6,963 nt of DNA from Flavobacteriaceae bacterium (GCA_031289875.1 JAITOO010000076.1:1-6963); one strand, 5' to 3'; counted from the first letter of the stretch, positions 1 through 6,725 are shown. Notes: generated from the letters alone by a model not told the origin. Program-made: numbers and translations.

Positions 1-1175
1 CCTTTGGGATTTTCTTGGAAAGATTTGTAGCTGAAAAAAATATTGCCTTTCACCTCCGAAAACTGACGATTGTAATAAATTTGCTGCACAAGTTCGTCGG
101 GCTGTTTCCATTGTGCTACCCGATACGCTGCCATACCGATATACAGTTTGGTTTTTGTCTCTTTGGCAGCATTGTTCCACCACTCTACCAGCGTGGAATA
201 ATCTGCGGCGGAATTGCCTCTGTGCCAGTATAATTGCGGCGCAACATAGTCAAGCCAACCTTTTTCCATCCACTGGAAAACATCTGCGTATAAATCGTCA
301 TAATTTTGCAAAGCCTTTGTTTTTGAGCCTCTTACGTCAGAAGTTTGATTTCTCCAAACGCCAAACGGACTCACACCGAAAACCACTTGATTTTTTTCCG
401 TTTTAATTTGATTGTGAAGCTGTTGTATGAAATTATTAATGTTGCTTCTGCGCCAATCGGCTTTGCTGGCAAAAGTGATTCCATATTGGGCAAATTCCTT
501 ATAATCAGGATATTCTAACTTTCCAACCTTATAGGGATAGAAATAATCGTCTAAATGAACGCCATCGATATTGTAATTTTTAATGACCTCCATGATGCAG
601 TCTATCACATAGTTAGAAACTTCGGGTATCCCCGGATTCAAAAATAGTTGGTCGCCATAGCGTACGACCCAGTCAGGATGTCTGTAGGCAATGTTGTCTG
701 TGCACAAGCCGCTCCAACTTGCGCTTCCAGCCGAAAGGCGGAACGGATTGAACCATGCGTGAACTTCGATATTTCTCTTGTGGGCTTCCTCAATAATAAA
801 AGCCAGCGGGTCGTAGCCCGGACTAACGCCTTGTTTGCCGGTCAAATATTTCGACCAAGGGCTGAGCGCGGATTGGTAAAAAGCATCTGATGAGGGTTTT
901 ACCTGTACAATGACCGCGTTCATGTTCCATTTTTGCACGTTGCTGAGGATTTCCAAAAATTCTTTTTTCTGCTGTTCTTCGGGTAAGCCTGTTTTTGAGG
1001 GCCAGTCGATATTCAGAACCGTAGCGACCCATACCGCCCTAAATTCGTCAGATTTGCTGACTTTCTTGGCGGCTGCACTTTGCATTACTTGCATATTATC
1101 GGTGGTTTTCGGCTGCCCAAAAGTGAAAACAACTAAGAACAAGGTGGTTACAGTAAAAAATTTTGGAAAACGCAT
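1..1175 (-). CDS. Exported GHL10 (DUF187) family 10-like glycosyl hydrolase, C-terminus cut by window edge
   Basis: An open frame of 391 codons runs from the ATG at 1175 to the left edge without a stop. Residues 1-20 form a signal peptide (basic start, hydrophobic core, FTFGQ at the likely cleavage site), so the product is exported. The GHL10 signature follows: FRAVWVATVLNIDWPS at 45-60, HAWFNPFR at 139-146, DGVHLDDYF at 204-212, FGVSPFGVWRN at 266-276 and PQLYW at 313-317. These loops fit a TIM-barrel hydrolase, and the acidic LDDYF loop is probably catalytic. The best known relative is E. coli YddW/DigH (about 440 residues), which cleaves denuded peptidoglycan glycan strands; a murein or other glycan substrate here is inference. 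The visible part already covers most of the barrel, ending at GNIFFSYKSFQENPK, so the missing piece is the barrel end plus any C-terminal domain. The start is supported by the signal peptide and a promoter 34 bases upstream. It is transcribed divergently from hemW. Confidence 0.9.
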   Translation of the reverse strand, partial: MRFPKFFTVTTLFLVVFTFGQPKTTDNMQVMQSAAAKKVSKSDEFRAVWVATVLNIDWPSKTGLPEEQQKKEFLEILSNVQKWNMNAVIVQVKPSSDAFYQSALSPWSKYLTGKQGVSPGYDPLAFIIEEAHKRNIEVHAWFNPFRLSAGSASWSGLCTDNIAYRHPDWVVRYGDQLFLNPGIPEVSNYVIDCIMEVIKNYNIDGVHLDDYFYPYKVGKLEYPDYKEFAQYGITFASKADWRRSNINNFIQQLHNQIKTEKNQVVFGVSPFGVWRNQTSDVRGSKTKALQNYDDLYADVFQWMEKGWLDYVAPQLYWHRGNSAADYSTLVEWWNNAAKETKTKLYIGMAAYRVAQWKQPDELVQQIYYNRQFSEVKGNIFFSYKSFQENPK

Positions 1176-1208
1176 AGCTTTTAAATTTCAAAAAATTGTT
1201 AACGACCG

Positions 1209-1239
1209 CAAAATTAGAGAATTAAAAAGAAAAAAGCAA
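1209..1239 (-). promoter_or_regulatory. Bacteroidota-type promoter for the GHL10 gene
   Basis: On the minus strand, TAATTTTG (1216-1209) matches the TAnnTTTG -7 box, and TTG (1239-1237) lies 20 bases upstream, close to the usual 19. Transcription would begin near 1202, giving a leader of about 27 bases before the ATG at 1175. No Shine-Dalgarno sequence is seen, as is normal in this phylum. Confidence 0.65.
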
Positions 1240-1361
1240 TAATTAACAGTCAGTTTAACATCTAATCATTGCTTTTAAAACTAATTTGCGATTTTAGCAA
1301 GGGCTCTATTTTCCTTTCAAGCATGGGTTTATCGTCTCTCCCATTCCAAAAAGAATAATCG

Positions 1362-1390
1362 TTGCAAGTATATTCAAAATTGTATCTTTG
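1362..1390 (+). promoter_or_regulatory. Plus-strand promoter upstream of the regulator remnant and hemW
   Basis: TTG (1362-1364), an 18-base spacer and TATCTTTG (1383-1390) match the Bacteroidota consensus well. The expected transcription start is near 1396, seven bases before the ATG at 1403 and about 104 bases before hemW. The position suggests it was built for the small gene now in ruins at 1403-1491 and now serves hemW through a long leader. No other good -7 box was noticed between here and the hemW ATG. Confidence 0.6.
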
Positions 1391-1402
1391 TAACAAAAAA
1401 TC

Positions 1403-1491
1403 ATGGATATAGGATACAAAATCAAGAACAAATCACGCAATTAATTGATTCTCAAAACGAATTAATAGAGAAGTTGCTTAAAAAACAATAA
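1403..1491 (+). pseudogene. Probable remnant of a small XRE/HTH-type regulator gene with its middle deleted
   Basis: An ATG just after the promoter opens a 13-codon frame beginning MDIGYKIKNK, which resembles the first residues of Bacteroidota XRE-family repressors (M-[ND]-I-G-x-K-I-[KR]). A different frame of the same stretch is open through to a TAA at 1489-1491 and reads as a charged amphipathic helix, QLIDSQNELIEKLLKK, like the C-terminal tail of such regulators. Head and tail are only about 20-30 bases apart and out of frame, as expected if an internal deletion removed the helix-turn-helix core. The tail ends 8 bases before hemW. The family assignment rests on short resemblance only. A chance open frame in AT-rich leader DNA is the main alternative. 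Confidence 0.35.
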
Positions 1492-1499
1492 AATATCGA

Positions 1500-2636
1500 A
1501 TGTCCGGCATTTACATTCACATTCCCTTTTGCAGGCGGAAATGCAGCTACTGCAATTTTCACTTTTCCACTCAATTGAAATTCAAATCTCAAATGATTCA
1601 ATCTCTAATTAAAGAGTTGGAAATCAGAAATAAAGAGCCGGAAAATTCTAATATAAAAACCTTGTACTTGGGAGGAGGAACTCCTTCAATTCTCAATATT
1701 CAAGAATTGGTTTTGATTTTTGATAAAGTCAAAGAAAATTATAATCTGTCTGAATTAGAGGAAATTACACTCGAAGCCAATCCCGATGATTTAACCCCTG
1801 AATTTTTGCAGAATCTCAAAATCCAAACGCCTGTAAACCGTCTCAGTATCGGCATTCAATCGTTTTTTAACGAAGATTTGCGCCTGATGAACCGTGCACA
1901 TAATGCCGAACAGGCAGAAAACTGCATTAAAAATGCACAGAAATTTGGGTTTAAAAATATTTCCATTGACCTGATTTACGGAAGTCAGGCAACCACCGAT
2001 GAACATTGGAAATCCAATCTGGAAAAGACTTTGGAGATGGACATTCCGCACGTTTCAGCGTATGCCTTGACCGTCGAGCCGAAGACGGCGTTTGAGCATC
2101 AAATCCGAAAGGGAAAGATTGCACCTGTGGACGAAGAAAAACAGTGGAAACAGTTTGAAATTCTGAGAGATACGCTGACAAAGAACGGTTTTGTACAATA
2201 TGAATTTTCCAATTTCGGGAAAGAAGGATTTTTTTCGCAGCACAATATTTCGTATTGGAAAAATCAGGCGTATTTGGGGGTAGGACCTTCGGCGCATTCT
2301 TTCGACGGAAAATCTCAACGAAGCTGGAATGTTGCCAATAACATCAAGTATATTAACGCGTTAGAAAAATATGAACTTCCGTCGGAAAAGGAAATCCTCT
2401 CTGAAAAAGAAGCATACAATGAATATATTATGCTGGGACTGAGGACGATGTGGGGAATCTGTATTGCGGAAATTGAACAACGTTTTTCGGAAAAATTTGT
2501 CCGTTATTTTCATCGGGAATTAGAAAATTTGGAAAAAGAAAATTTGGTTTTGATTAATAATGAAATAATTACCATCCACCCTGAATGTCTTTTCCGAACG
2601 GACGGGATTATTTCGCGGCTGTTTTTCGTTGATTAA
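1500..2636 (+). CDS. hemW: HemW, radical SAM heme chaperone (coproporphyrinogen III oxidase-like)
   Basis: This 378-residue protein has the full length of the HemW family. The N-terminus MSGIYIHIPFCRRKCSYCNF carries the radical SAM CxxxCxxC cluster at C11, C15 and C18. The following residues are NF, not the extra cysteine of true HemN (CxxxCxxCxC), and the extended HemN N-terminal region is missing, so HemW is preferred over coproporphyrinogen dehydrogenase. Other family motifs are GGGTPS (58-63), LEANPDD (91-97), RLSIGIQSF (114-122), NRAH (131-134), IDLIYG (156-161), YEFSNF (234-239), SQHNISYW (247-253) and LGVGPSAHSF (259-268). HemW binds a [4Fe-4S] cluster, SAM and heme, and hands heme to acceptor proteins such as respiratory enzymes; it acts in the cytoplasm or at the inner membrane. 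The start fits the family exactly, with an A-rich leader and no Shine-Dalgarno. Bases 1561-1740 are about 29% GC, far below the rest of the gene. Confidence 0.93.
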   Translation: MSGIYIHIPFCRRKCSYCNFHFSTQLKFKSQMIQSLIKELEIRNKEPENSNIKTLYLGGGTPSILNIQELVLIFDKVKENYNLSELEEITLEANPDDLTPEFLQNLKIQTPVNRLSIGIQSFFNEDLRLMNRAHNAEQAENCIKNAQKFGFKNISIDLIYGSQATTDEHWKSNLEKTLEMDIPHVSAYALTVEPKTAFEHQIRKGKIAPVDEEKQWKQFEILRDTLTKNGFVQYEFSNFGKEGFFSQHNISYWKNQAYLGVGPSAHSFDGKSQRSWNVANNIKYINALEKYELPSEKEILSEKEAYNEYIMLGLRTMWGICIAEIEQRFSEKFVRYFHRELENLEKENLVLINNEIITIHPECLFRTDGIISRLFFVD

Positions 2637-2655
2637 CAATAAAGTATTAATTTTG
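2629..2655 (+). promoter_or_regulatory. Possible promoter for murI with little or no leader
   Basis: TAATTTTG (2648-2655) is a perfect TAnnTTTG box and ends only 5 bases before the murI ATG. A TTG at 2629-2631 gives a short 16-base spacer. A start about 7 bases past the box would fall at or next to the ATG, so the transcript would be nearly leaderless. It overlaps the hemW stop codon. Confidence 0.45.
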
Positions 2656-2660
2656 CAGAG

Positions 2661-3464
2661 ATGAAACAAAATCAACCCATCGGTATTTTTGATTCGGGGG
2701 TTGGCGGATTGACCGTCGCCCGCGTTATCAAGCAACTGATGCCCAACGAAAGCCTGATTTATTTCGGCGATTCAAAACACCTGCCCTACGGAGACAAGTC
2801 AAAAGAGGTTATCGTTGAGTACGTTACGCAAATCACGAATTTTCTGCTCAGCAAAGACTGCAAAGCTATTGTCGTTGCCTGCAACACCGCTACTGCAAAC
2901 GCTTTGAAGGAAGTGAAAGCGCTTGCAAAAACTCAAAAAATTCCTGTTTTCGATGTAATTTCTCCTGTTGCGGAAAAAGTTGCATACAATTTCAGTCAAA
3001 ATATTGGCGTTATTGCGACAAAATCAACGATTGCTTCTCATATTTACAAAAAAAGCATTCAAAGACTGAACAAACACATAATTGTAGAAGAACTTGCAAC
3101 GCCGCTTCTCGTTCCGATTATTGAGGACGGTTTTACTCATCACCCAATTTCAGAAATCACTTTGAAAACTTATCTTTCCAAGAAAAAATTGAAAAATATT
3201 GATTCCCTGATTTTGGGCTGCACCCATTACCCTCTGATTTTTAGCGAAGTAAACAATTATTACCAAAACAAAATTCGGATTTTTGATTCGCCTCTGATTG
3301 TCGCCAATCATGTGAAACAGGAAATAGAACGCATGAAACTATTGACGGAAAACACCACTCCAACCTATGAATTTTTTGTTTCAGACCTCACGCCGACGTT
3401 TAAAAAGCTGGCAAAAAAGTTTTTCGGCGCACATATTAATTTGGAAATGAAAATGCTTTCGTAA
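2661..3464 (+). CDS. murI: Glutamate racemase MurI
   Basis: This 267-residue protein is a normal-length cofactor-independent glutamate racemase, which interconverts L- and D-glutamate in the cytoplasm to supply D-glutamate for UDP-MurNAc-pentapeptide synthesis. The Asp/Glu racemase signatures are complete: GIFDSGVGGLTV at 8-19 (D11 and S12 contact substrate), YFGD at 34-37, LPYG at 41-44, the first catalytic cysteine in VACNTATAN (C74), and the second in LGCTHYPL (C187, with H189 next to it). Both catalytic cysteines are present, so the enzyme should be active. The ATG at 2661 lies 24 bases after the hemW stop and leaves only a few residues before the first conserved strand, as usual. It follows hemW on the same strand and may be co-transcribed, although it has its own -7-like box. 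Confidence 0.95.
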   Translation: MKQNQPIGIFDSGVGGLTVARVIKQLMPNESLIYFGDSKHLPYGDKSKEVIVEYVTQITNFLLSKDCKAIVVACNTATANALKEVKALAKTQKIPVFDVISPVAEKVAYNFSQNIGVIATKSTIASHIYKKSIQRLNKHIIVEELATPLLVPIIEDGFTHHPISEITLKTYLSKKKLKNIDSLILGCTHYPLIFSEVNNYYQNKIRIFDSPLIVANHVKQEIERMKLLTENTTPTYEFFVSDLTPTFKKLAKKFFGAHINLEMKMLS

Positions 3465-3471
3465 TTTTTTT

Positions 3472-3479
3472 TACTTTTG
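3472..3479 (+). promoter_or_regulatory. -7 box (TACTTTTG) ahead of the thioredoxin-fold gene
   Basis: TACTTTTG matches TAnnTTTG and would start transcription near 3486, about 11 bases before the ATG at 3497. No TTG is found at the right distance upstream; the nearest, at 3441-3443, is 28 bases away. If used it is a weak or activated promoter. A run of eight T precedes it, without a stem that would make a terminator. Confidence 0.35.
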
Positions 3480-3496
3480 CAATAAATTCTTTCAAT

Positions 3497-3997
3497 ATGA
3501 AAAATATTTTGTATTTCATTGTTACTCTGGCAGGTATAGCCTTATTCGGTGTTTTGGGCTACAAGACTTTGTACGGCACAAAAGTCAATACGGAAAAAAT
3601 TCCCGAGTTCAGTATCCAACAATTGGATAATCAATTGTTTACTAATAAAAATATCCCGCAGGGAAAAAATATTTTGTTTTTGTTTTTTAATCCCGACTGC
3701 ATCCACTGCCAGCGCGAAGCGGAAGAATTTTCAAAAAATCATCAAAAATTTCAAAACACACAGATTTTGTTCATTTCAGGACGAAACTTGGCTGAAATCA
3801 AGGCTTTTGCAGAAAAATACGACCTCAACGGCAAAGAAAATATTTCGATTCTATATGACGGAAGCAGGGCTTTTTTTCGTGTTTTTGAAGTGAAATCCAT
3901 TCCCTACATGATTTTGTATAATACTGATGGACAGAAAGTAAGAACTTTCAAAGGCGAAACCAAACTCGACAAGATTTTACAAGCAATTAAAAATTGA
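3497..3997 (+). CDS. Membrane-anchored thioredoxin-fold (TlpA/redoxin-like) protein
   Basis: This is a 166-residue protein. Residues 4-23 (ILYFIVTLAGIALFGVLGYK) form one hydrophobic segment, an uncleaved signal anchor that would place the rest in the periplasm. From about residue 35 the chain has the TlpA/AhpC-TSA pattern: PEFSIQQLDN, a beta strand NILFLFFNPDC, the redox motif C68-I-H-C71, a following helix QREAEEF, and the cis-proline loop KSIPYMILY with P136. CxxC plus cis-Pro indicates a functional thiol-disulfide oxidoreductase, probably a reductase of periplasmic protein thiols as in TlpA or ResA; the actual partner is unknown. At 166 residues it is a single-domain protein, shorter than the Bacteroidota TlpA proteins that carry an added N-terminal DUF4369 domain. 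It starts 32 bases after murI and is the last intact gene of the plus-strand run. HemW upstream could hint at a cytochrome link, but nothing in the sequence shows that. Confidence 0.85.
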   Translation: MKNILYFIVTLAGIALFGVLGYKTLYGTKVNTEKIPEFSIQQLDNQLFTNKNIPQGKNILFLFFNPDCIHCQREAEEFSKNHQKFQNTQILFISGRNLAEIKAFAEKYDLNGKENISILYDGSRAFFRVFEVKSIPYMILYNTDGQKVRTFKGETKLDKILQAIKN

Positions 3998-4006
3998 AAA
4001 TGCCTC

Positions 4007-4129
4007 ATGCAACCGATAACTTTTTCAGCCGAAATCAAGAGAAACAGCGGATTAGATGCTGTTTTTGCGTAATTTTCTTTTGATGCGGAAACCATCTTCG
4101 GTAAAAAAGGAAATTGAAATTGCTACTTT
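4007..4129 (+). pseudogene. Decayed fragment of a DUF1905-domain gene
   Basis: Starting at the ATG at 4007, 21 codons read MQPITFSAEI then KRNSGLDAVFA, followed by a TAA (4070-4072). The same frame continues FSFDAETIFGKKGN to a TGA at 4115-4117. Read through, this matches the N-terminal pattern of DUF1905 proteins: an xFxAxI strand, then DAxxxEFPFDVExxFGKKG. The internal TAA stands exactly where the family usually has glutamate, one base from GAA. Past the TGA, another frame gives GCT ACT TTT (ATF), where the family usually has VKVKATFDG, so about five bases appear lost. Homology then runs into the 3' end of porW, so the remaining C-terminal half is gone. DUF1905 domains also occur fused to YdeI-type domains, and their function is unclear. 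The fragment begins 9 bases after the thioredoxin-fold gene. Confidence 0.55.
4042..4066 (+). terminator. Weak hairpin that could end the hemW-murI-redoxin transcript
   Basis: AAACAGC (4042-4048) pairs with GCTGTTT (4058-4064) around a 9-base loop, and the right arm runs on into two more T before GCG. Only the plus strand has a T-run at the 3' side. The stem is short with three G-C pairs, and it lies inside the DUF1905 remnant, so it may be coincidental. No better terminator was noticed for either of the converging transcripts. Confidence 0.25.
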
Positions 4130-6700
4130 TTAATTATCTTTTTTCATATTCCGCCTCAAAATTTCAGTAGCTTTGGGATTTAACATCGAATCAGAATTTT
4201 CCGGTACTTCCACTTTCTCAGGATTATTGTCTTCATTCTCAGGCTTGGAGGGCAGATTTTCCCATTCTTCGTCCAAAGACTGCGGAACTTGTTCCGGCTG
4301 CGGAGTTTTCTGCTGAACTTGCTCAGGCTGTTGAGTTTGAGTTGCAGTTTCTTCCTTTTCCTCATTTTTAAAATATTCCAGCCATTCTGCTGCTTTCTGT
4401 CCTTCGGGTTTTTCTTCAAAAGCTACGGAAACGCGTTCCAGCCCTTCCAAAAAGGCTTGTTTATTGCCCTGTTTTGCGTCGCAGAAAGCAGACAACAATG
4501 AAAACTTGGCAATGAGTTCGTCTGTTGGGAAGCGGGTCAGCGCTTCCTGAGACATGGTTTTCACCTCTTCGTAGCTGCCGTCCTCGTATTTTTTGTACGC
4601 TTCTTCGTAAAAAGTCAGCGCTTCGGAAGATTTGGATTTGAAAATATCTTCCGACGGATTCAGCACATATTCAGCATATTTGGAATTTGGATATTTAGAA
4701 GTCAGCACATTTCCGTATTTCTGAGCAACGACAGGGTCGGCTTTGCGATTGAAACGGAACAAGTTATACAACGCTTTGATTTCCACATCTTTGTCCGCAG
4801 GCGGAGTAGAAAGCAGATGGTCTAAAGTTGAAGTTGCAGATTTCAGGTCGGAAAAATGGTCGTAATAGGCAATTCCCAAAGCCAGTTCCGCTGTGTCCCG
4901 CTGTTGTTTCAGTACATTGATTTCTTCGAAGTCTGTCGGGATTTTTTCCGTGTAAAAATCCACATCGAAACGTCTCGGGTCTTGTGCCGAAGCCGTTCCC
5001 ATAAGTTGGTTGCGCTGGTCGTCCACCGAACTGCCGCCCATTTTGCTGAGCCGCCAATTGTCTGCCAGCCCTCTGCTGCCCCAAAGTCTCTTGAAATCAG
5101 CCATACCTTTCTGTTTCTGTCCTGTGTCGTAGAAATACCACTTGCCTTTGGTTGCTGTTGCCGTTGAATTGATGCTTTCATCCAAAGTTTCTGTCGCAAA
5201 AGTTGTCGTGTTTTTTCTTGACTGGCTGTTTTCCAGTTCTTTGCGCATTTTTTCTTCTTTGATTTTCAGGCTGTCAATATATTTTTGGAAGTATTGATTT
5301 TTCTCATCAAAAGACATTCGAGTTAGAGCCAAGATACTGTCGTTTTTCTTGATAAGAAAATATTTTTCGGTAATTTCTTTTAAATTCGAATTTTTGGAAA
5401 TGAGTTTTGCTTTTATGCTCGGGTCGATGAGATGAATCAGCGCACTGTCATAATACGCTCCCGCATAGATGTAATCAGGCTTTGAGAAGTAAATATCTCC
5501 AATAGACTTGTATGCCATTCCCCTGATTTGAGGGTCGCTTTCCTGCCCTTTCAGCGATTCTTTGAGGAAATTCATAGCTTCTTTTTCTCTATTTGATTTC
5601 AAGGCAGTTACCGCCATTGCGTAGTACAATTCATTTTTTCGAGATTGATACAATCCTTTTTTGGTCAAGCCTTTGAGGAAATGAATTTGATTGCGGTAAT
5701 CGGCGCTGTCGCCTTTGAAAAGATTTGCCAGAGCAATCTGCGACTTGATTTCCAACTCGGAAGACGGTTTTTTCTTGTACGCCGCCTGATAATATTCCCG
5801 CGCATGGTCTTCATCTCCTGATTTTTCATACAACTGTCCTTGTATGAAACTGTATCTTCCTCTGTCATAGCGCGTTTTGTTGTGTTTTTTAGCCGCCTCC
5901 AACGCTTCTACGGCATCCGGGTATCTTTTCCGGTCAATCAAAAATTGGGCATAAGATTTGGAAACCAGCTTCCTGTCCCGCTTTTTGAGTTTGGTGGTTT
6001 TTAATTCTTCAAAGATTTGGTCGGCTTCAAAAATGTTGCCTGCCTGTGCGTTTGCCAAAGCGATGTAATTCTTGGCTTCGTTTTGCAAACGGTTTTTGAC
6101 CAGCGTTTTGTTCATGTAAGTCAAGTAGTTCAAAGCGTCGAAAGGTTTTTGGCTGTAATAATTTGCCTTGCCGAGCAGGAGATAGGCTTCTGCAAGCATG
6201 GAGTTGTATTCTTTGTCGTTAATCAGCATGGAATGGTTGTCAATCGCCTTGTTTCCTTTTTCAATCACCCTTTCCAGACCGTCTGATTGGGGAGCGGTAT
6301 TGTTGGTATTATCATTGCCGAAACCTGAGGCGTTGAGGAGTTTGTCCACCGTGCGATTGCGGTTGTTGTTATTATTGACTCCTGCGTAAGCGGGTTGATT
6401 GGAAGAAGTTCTTCTCGGCAACGTTCCTATCCTGCCAAAGCCGTCTTCGTCGTTTACATCTGTTTCCAAAGAATCGTTCTCGAACGGGTCAATGGGTTCG
6501 ACTTTTAAAATCGTGGAGTAGTTGTCTTTATAACTTGCTTTCTTCTCCGCCAAATTCTGTTGCATGGTTTGGTCGCCGTTGAAAATGGTGTTGTACCACG
6601 ACGTGATGCGGTGATACGTGCGGTTGGTTATCCCCGCCTTTTTGGTGGAGCAGGCGGCGAAAAGGGTTAGAGAAATTATGACAAAAAAAACTTTTTTCAT
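4130..6700 (-). CDS. porW: PorW/SprE, periplasm-facing TPR lipoprotein of the type IX secretion system
   Basis: This is an 856-residue protein if started at 6700, close to the length of known SprE proteins. MKKVFFVIISLTLFAAC is a lipoprotein signal with the lipid-bearing cysteine at C17. Directly after it, NRTYHRITSWYNTIFNG (26-42) is the typical SprE/PorW head. Helical TPR-like repeats span roughly 140-430, a charged coiled-coil stretch covers 466-495, and the family block WYFYDTGQKQKGMADFKRLW with DNWR lies at 521-550. A second helical repeat region follows at about 595-780, and the last 75 residues are rich in Q, E, P and N. An Asn-rich insert lies at 109-133. PorW/SprE is required for T9SS secretion and, in gliding flavobacteria, motility; it is thought to link the PorK/PorN ring or motor to the outer-membrane translocon. 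The frame extends to an ATG at 6937, but the lipobox and a -7 box ending 18 bases before 6700 favour the shorter form. No other T9SS gene is adjacent here. Confidence 0.9.
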   Translation of the reverse strand: MKKVFFVIISLTLFAACSTKKAGITNRTYHRITSWYNTIFNGDQTMQQNLAEKKASYKDNYSTILKVEPIDPFENDSLETDVNDEDGFGRIGTLPRRTSSNQPAYAGVNNNNNRNRTVDKLLNASGFGNDNTNNTAPQSDGLERVIEKGNKAIDNHSMLINDKEYNSMLAEAYLLLGKANYYSQKPFDALNYLTYMNKTLVKNRLQNEAKNYIALANAQAGNIFEADQIFEELKTTKLKKRDRKLVSKSYAQFLIDRKRYPDAVEALEAAKKHNKTRYDRGRYSFIQGQLYEKSGDEDHAREYYQAAYKKKPSSELEIKSQIALANLFKGDSADYRNQIHFLKGLTKKGLYQSRKNELYYAMAVTALKSNREKEAMNFLKESLKGQESDPQIRGMAYKSIGDIYFSKPDYIYAGAYYDSALIHLIDPSIKAKLISKNSNLKEITEKYFLIKKNDSILALTRMSFDEKNQYFQKYIDSLKIKEEKMRKELENSQSRKNTTTFATETLDESINSTATATKGKWYFYDTGQKQKGMADFKRLWGSRGLADNWRLSKMGGSSVDDQRNQLMGTASAQDPRRFDVDFYTEKIPTDFEEINVLKQQRDTAELALGIAYYDHFSDLKSATSTLDHLLSTPPADKDVEIKALYNLFRFNRKADPVVAQKYGNVLTSKYPNSKYAEYVLNPSEDIFKSKSSEALTFYEEAYKKYEDGSYEEVKTMSQEALTRFPTDELIAKFSLLSAFCDAKQGNKQAFLEGLERVSVAFEEKPEGQKAAEWLEYFKNEEKEETATQTQQPEQVQQKTPQPEQVPQSLDEEWENLPSKPENEDNNPEKVEVPENSDSMLNPKATEILRRNMKKDN

Positions 6701-6717
6701 ACAAGAAAATAATTTTA

Positions 6718-6725
6718 CAAAGCTA
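6718..6725 (-). promoter_or_regulatory. -7 box (TAGCTTTG) for porW
   Basis: On the minus strand TAGCTTTG matches TAnnTTTG and predicts a start near 6711, about 11 bases before the ATG at 6700. No TTG stands at the usual distance upstream. Its position inside the 5' extension of the frame is an argument against the upstream ATG at 6937. Confidence 0.4.

Larger units (their letters stand above)
1176..1499. other. Divergent intergenic region, 324 bases, between the GHL10 gene and hemW
   Basis: This AT-rich stretch holds the minus-strand promoter at 1209-1239, an imperfect inverted repeat (1236-1244 with 1264-1272, one mismatch, 19-base loop) overlapping that promoter's -33 element, a plus-strand promoter at 1362-1390, and a plus-strand gene remnant at 1403-1491. 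The minus strand is also open from about 1432 down to a TAG at 1264-1262, with a protein-like stretch but no ATG near its upstream end. I see no tRNA, riboswitch or strong terminator hairpin here. Confidence 0.6.

Noticed and set aside
910..1242. Plus-strand ORF of 110 codons
   Set aside because: It lies antisense to the start of the GHL10 gene, whose signal peptide and motifs are clear, and runs through that gene's promoter.
2055..2318. Minus-strand ORFs of 76-87 codons within hemW
   Set aside because: They are antisense shadows of the conserved HemW core, basic and without domains.
1500..2636. True oxygen-independent coproporphyrinogen III dehydrogenase (HemN)
   Set aside because: The fourth cysteine of the HemN CxxxCxxCxC motif and the extended HemN N-terminal region are missing; length and motifs fit HemW.
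4000..4083. Short cysteine-containing ORF starting at the ATG at 4000
   Set aside because: It is out of frame with the DUF1905-like remnant, resembles no family I recognise, and is explained as a shadow of that remnant.
3904..4095. Minus-strand ORF of 63 codons across the convergent gap
   Set aside because: It overlaps the end of the thioredoxin-fold gene and the decayed plus-strand gene, and has no recognisable protein features.
4764..5199. Several ORFs of about 100 codons, on both strands, inside porW
   Set aside because: They are alternate frames of the PorW family block (WYFYD to DNWR) and have skewed, low-information composition.
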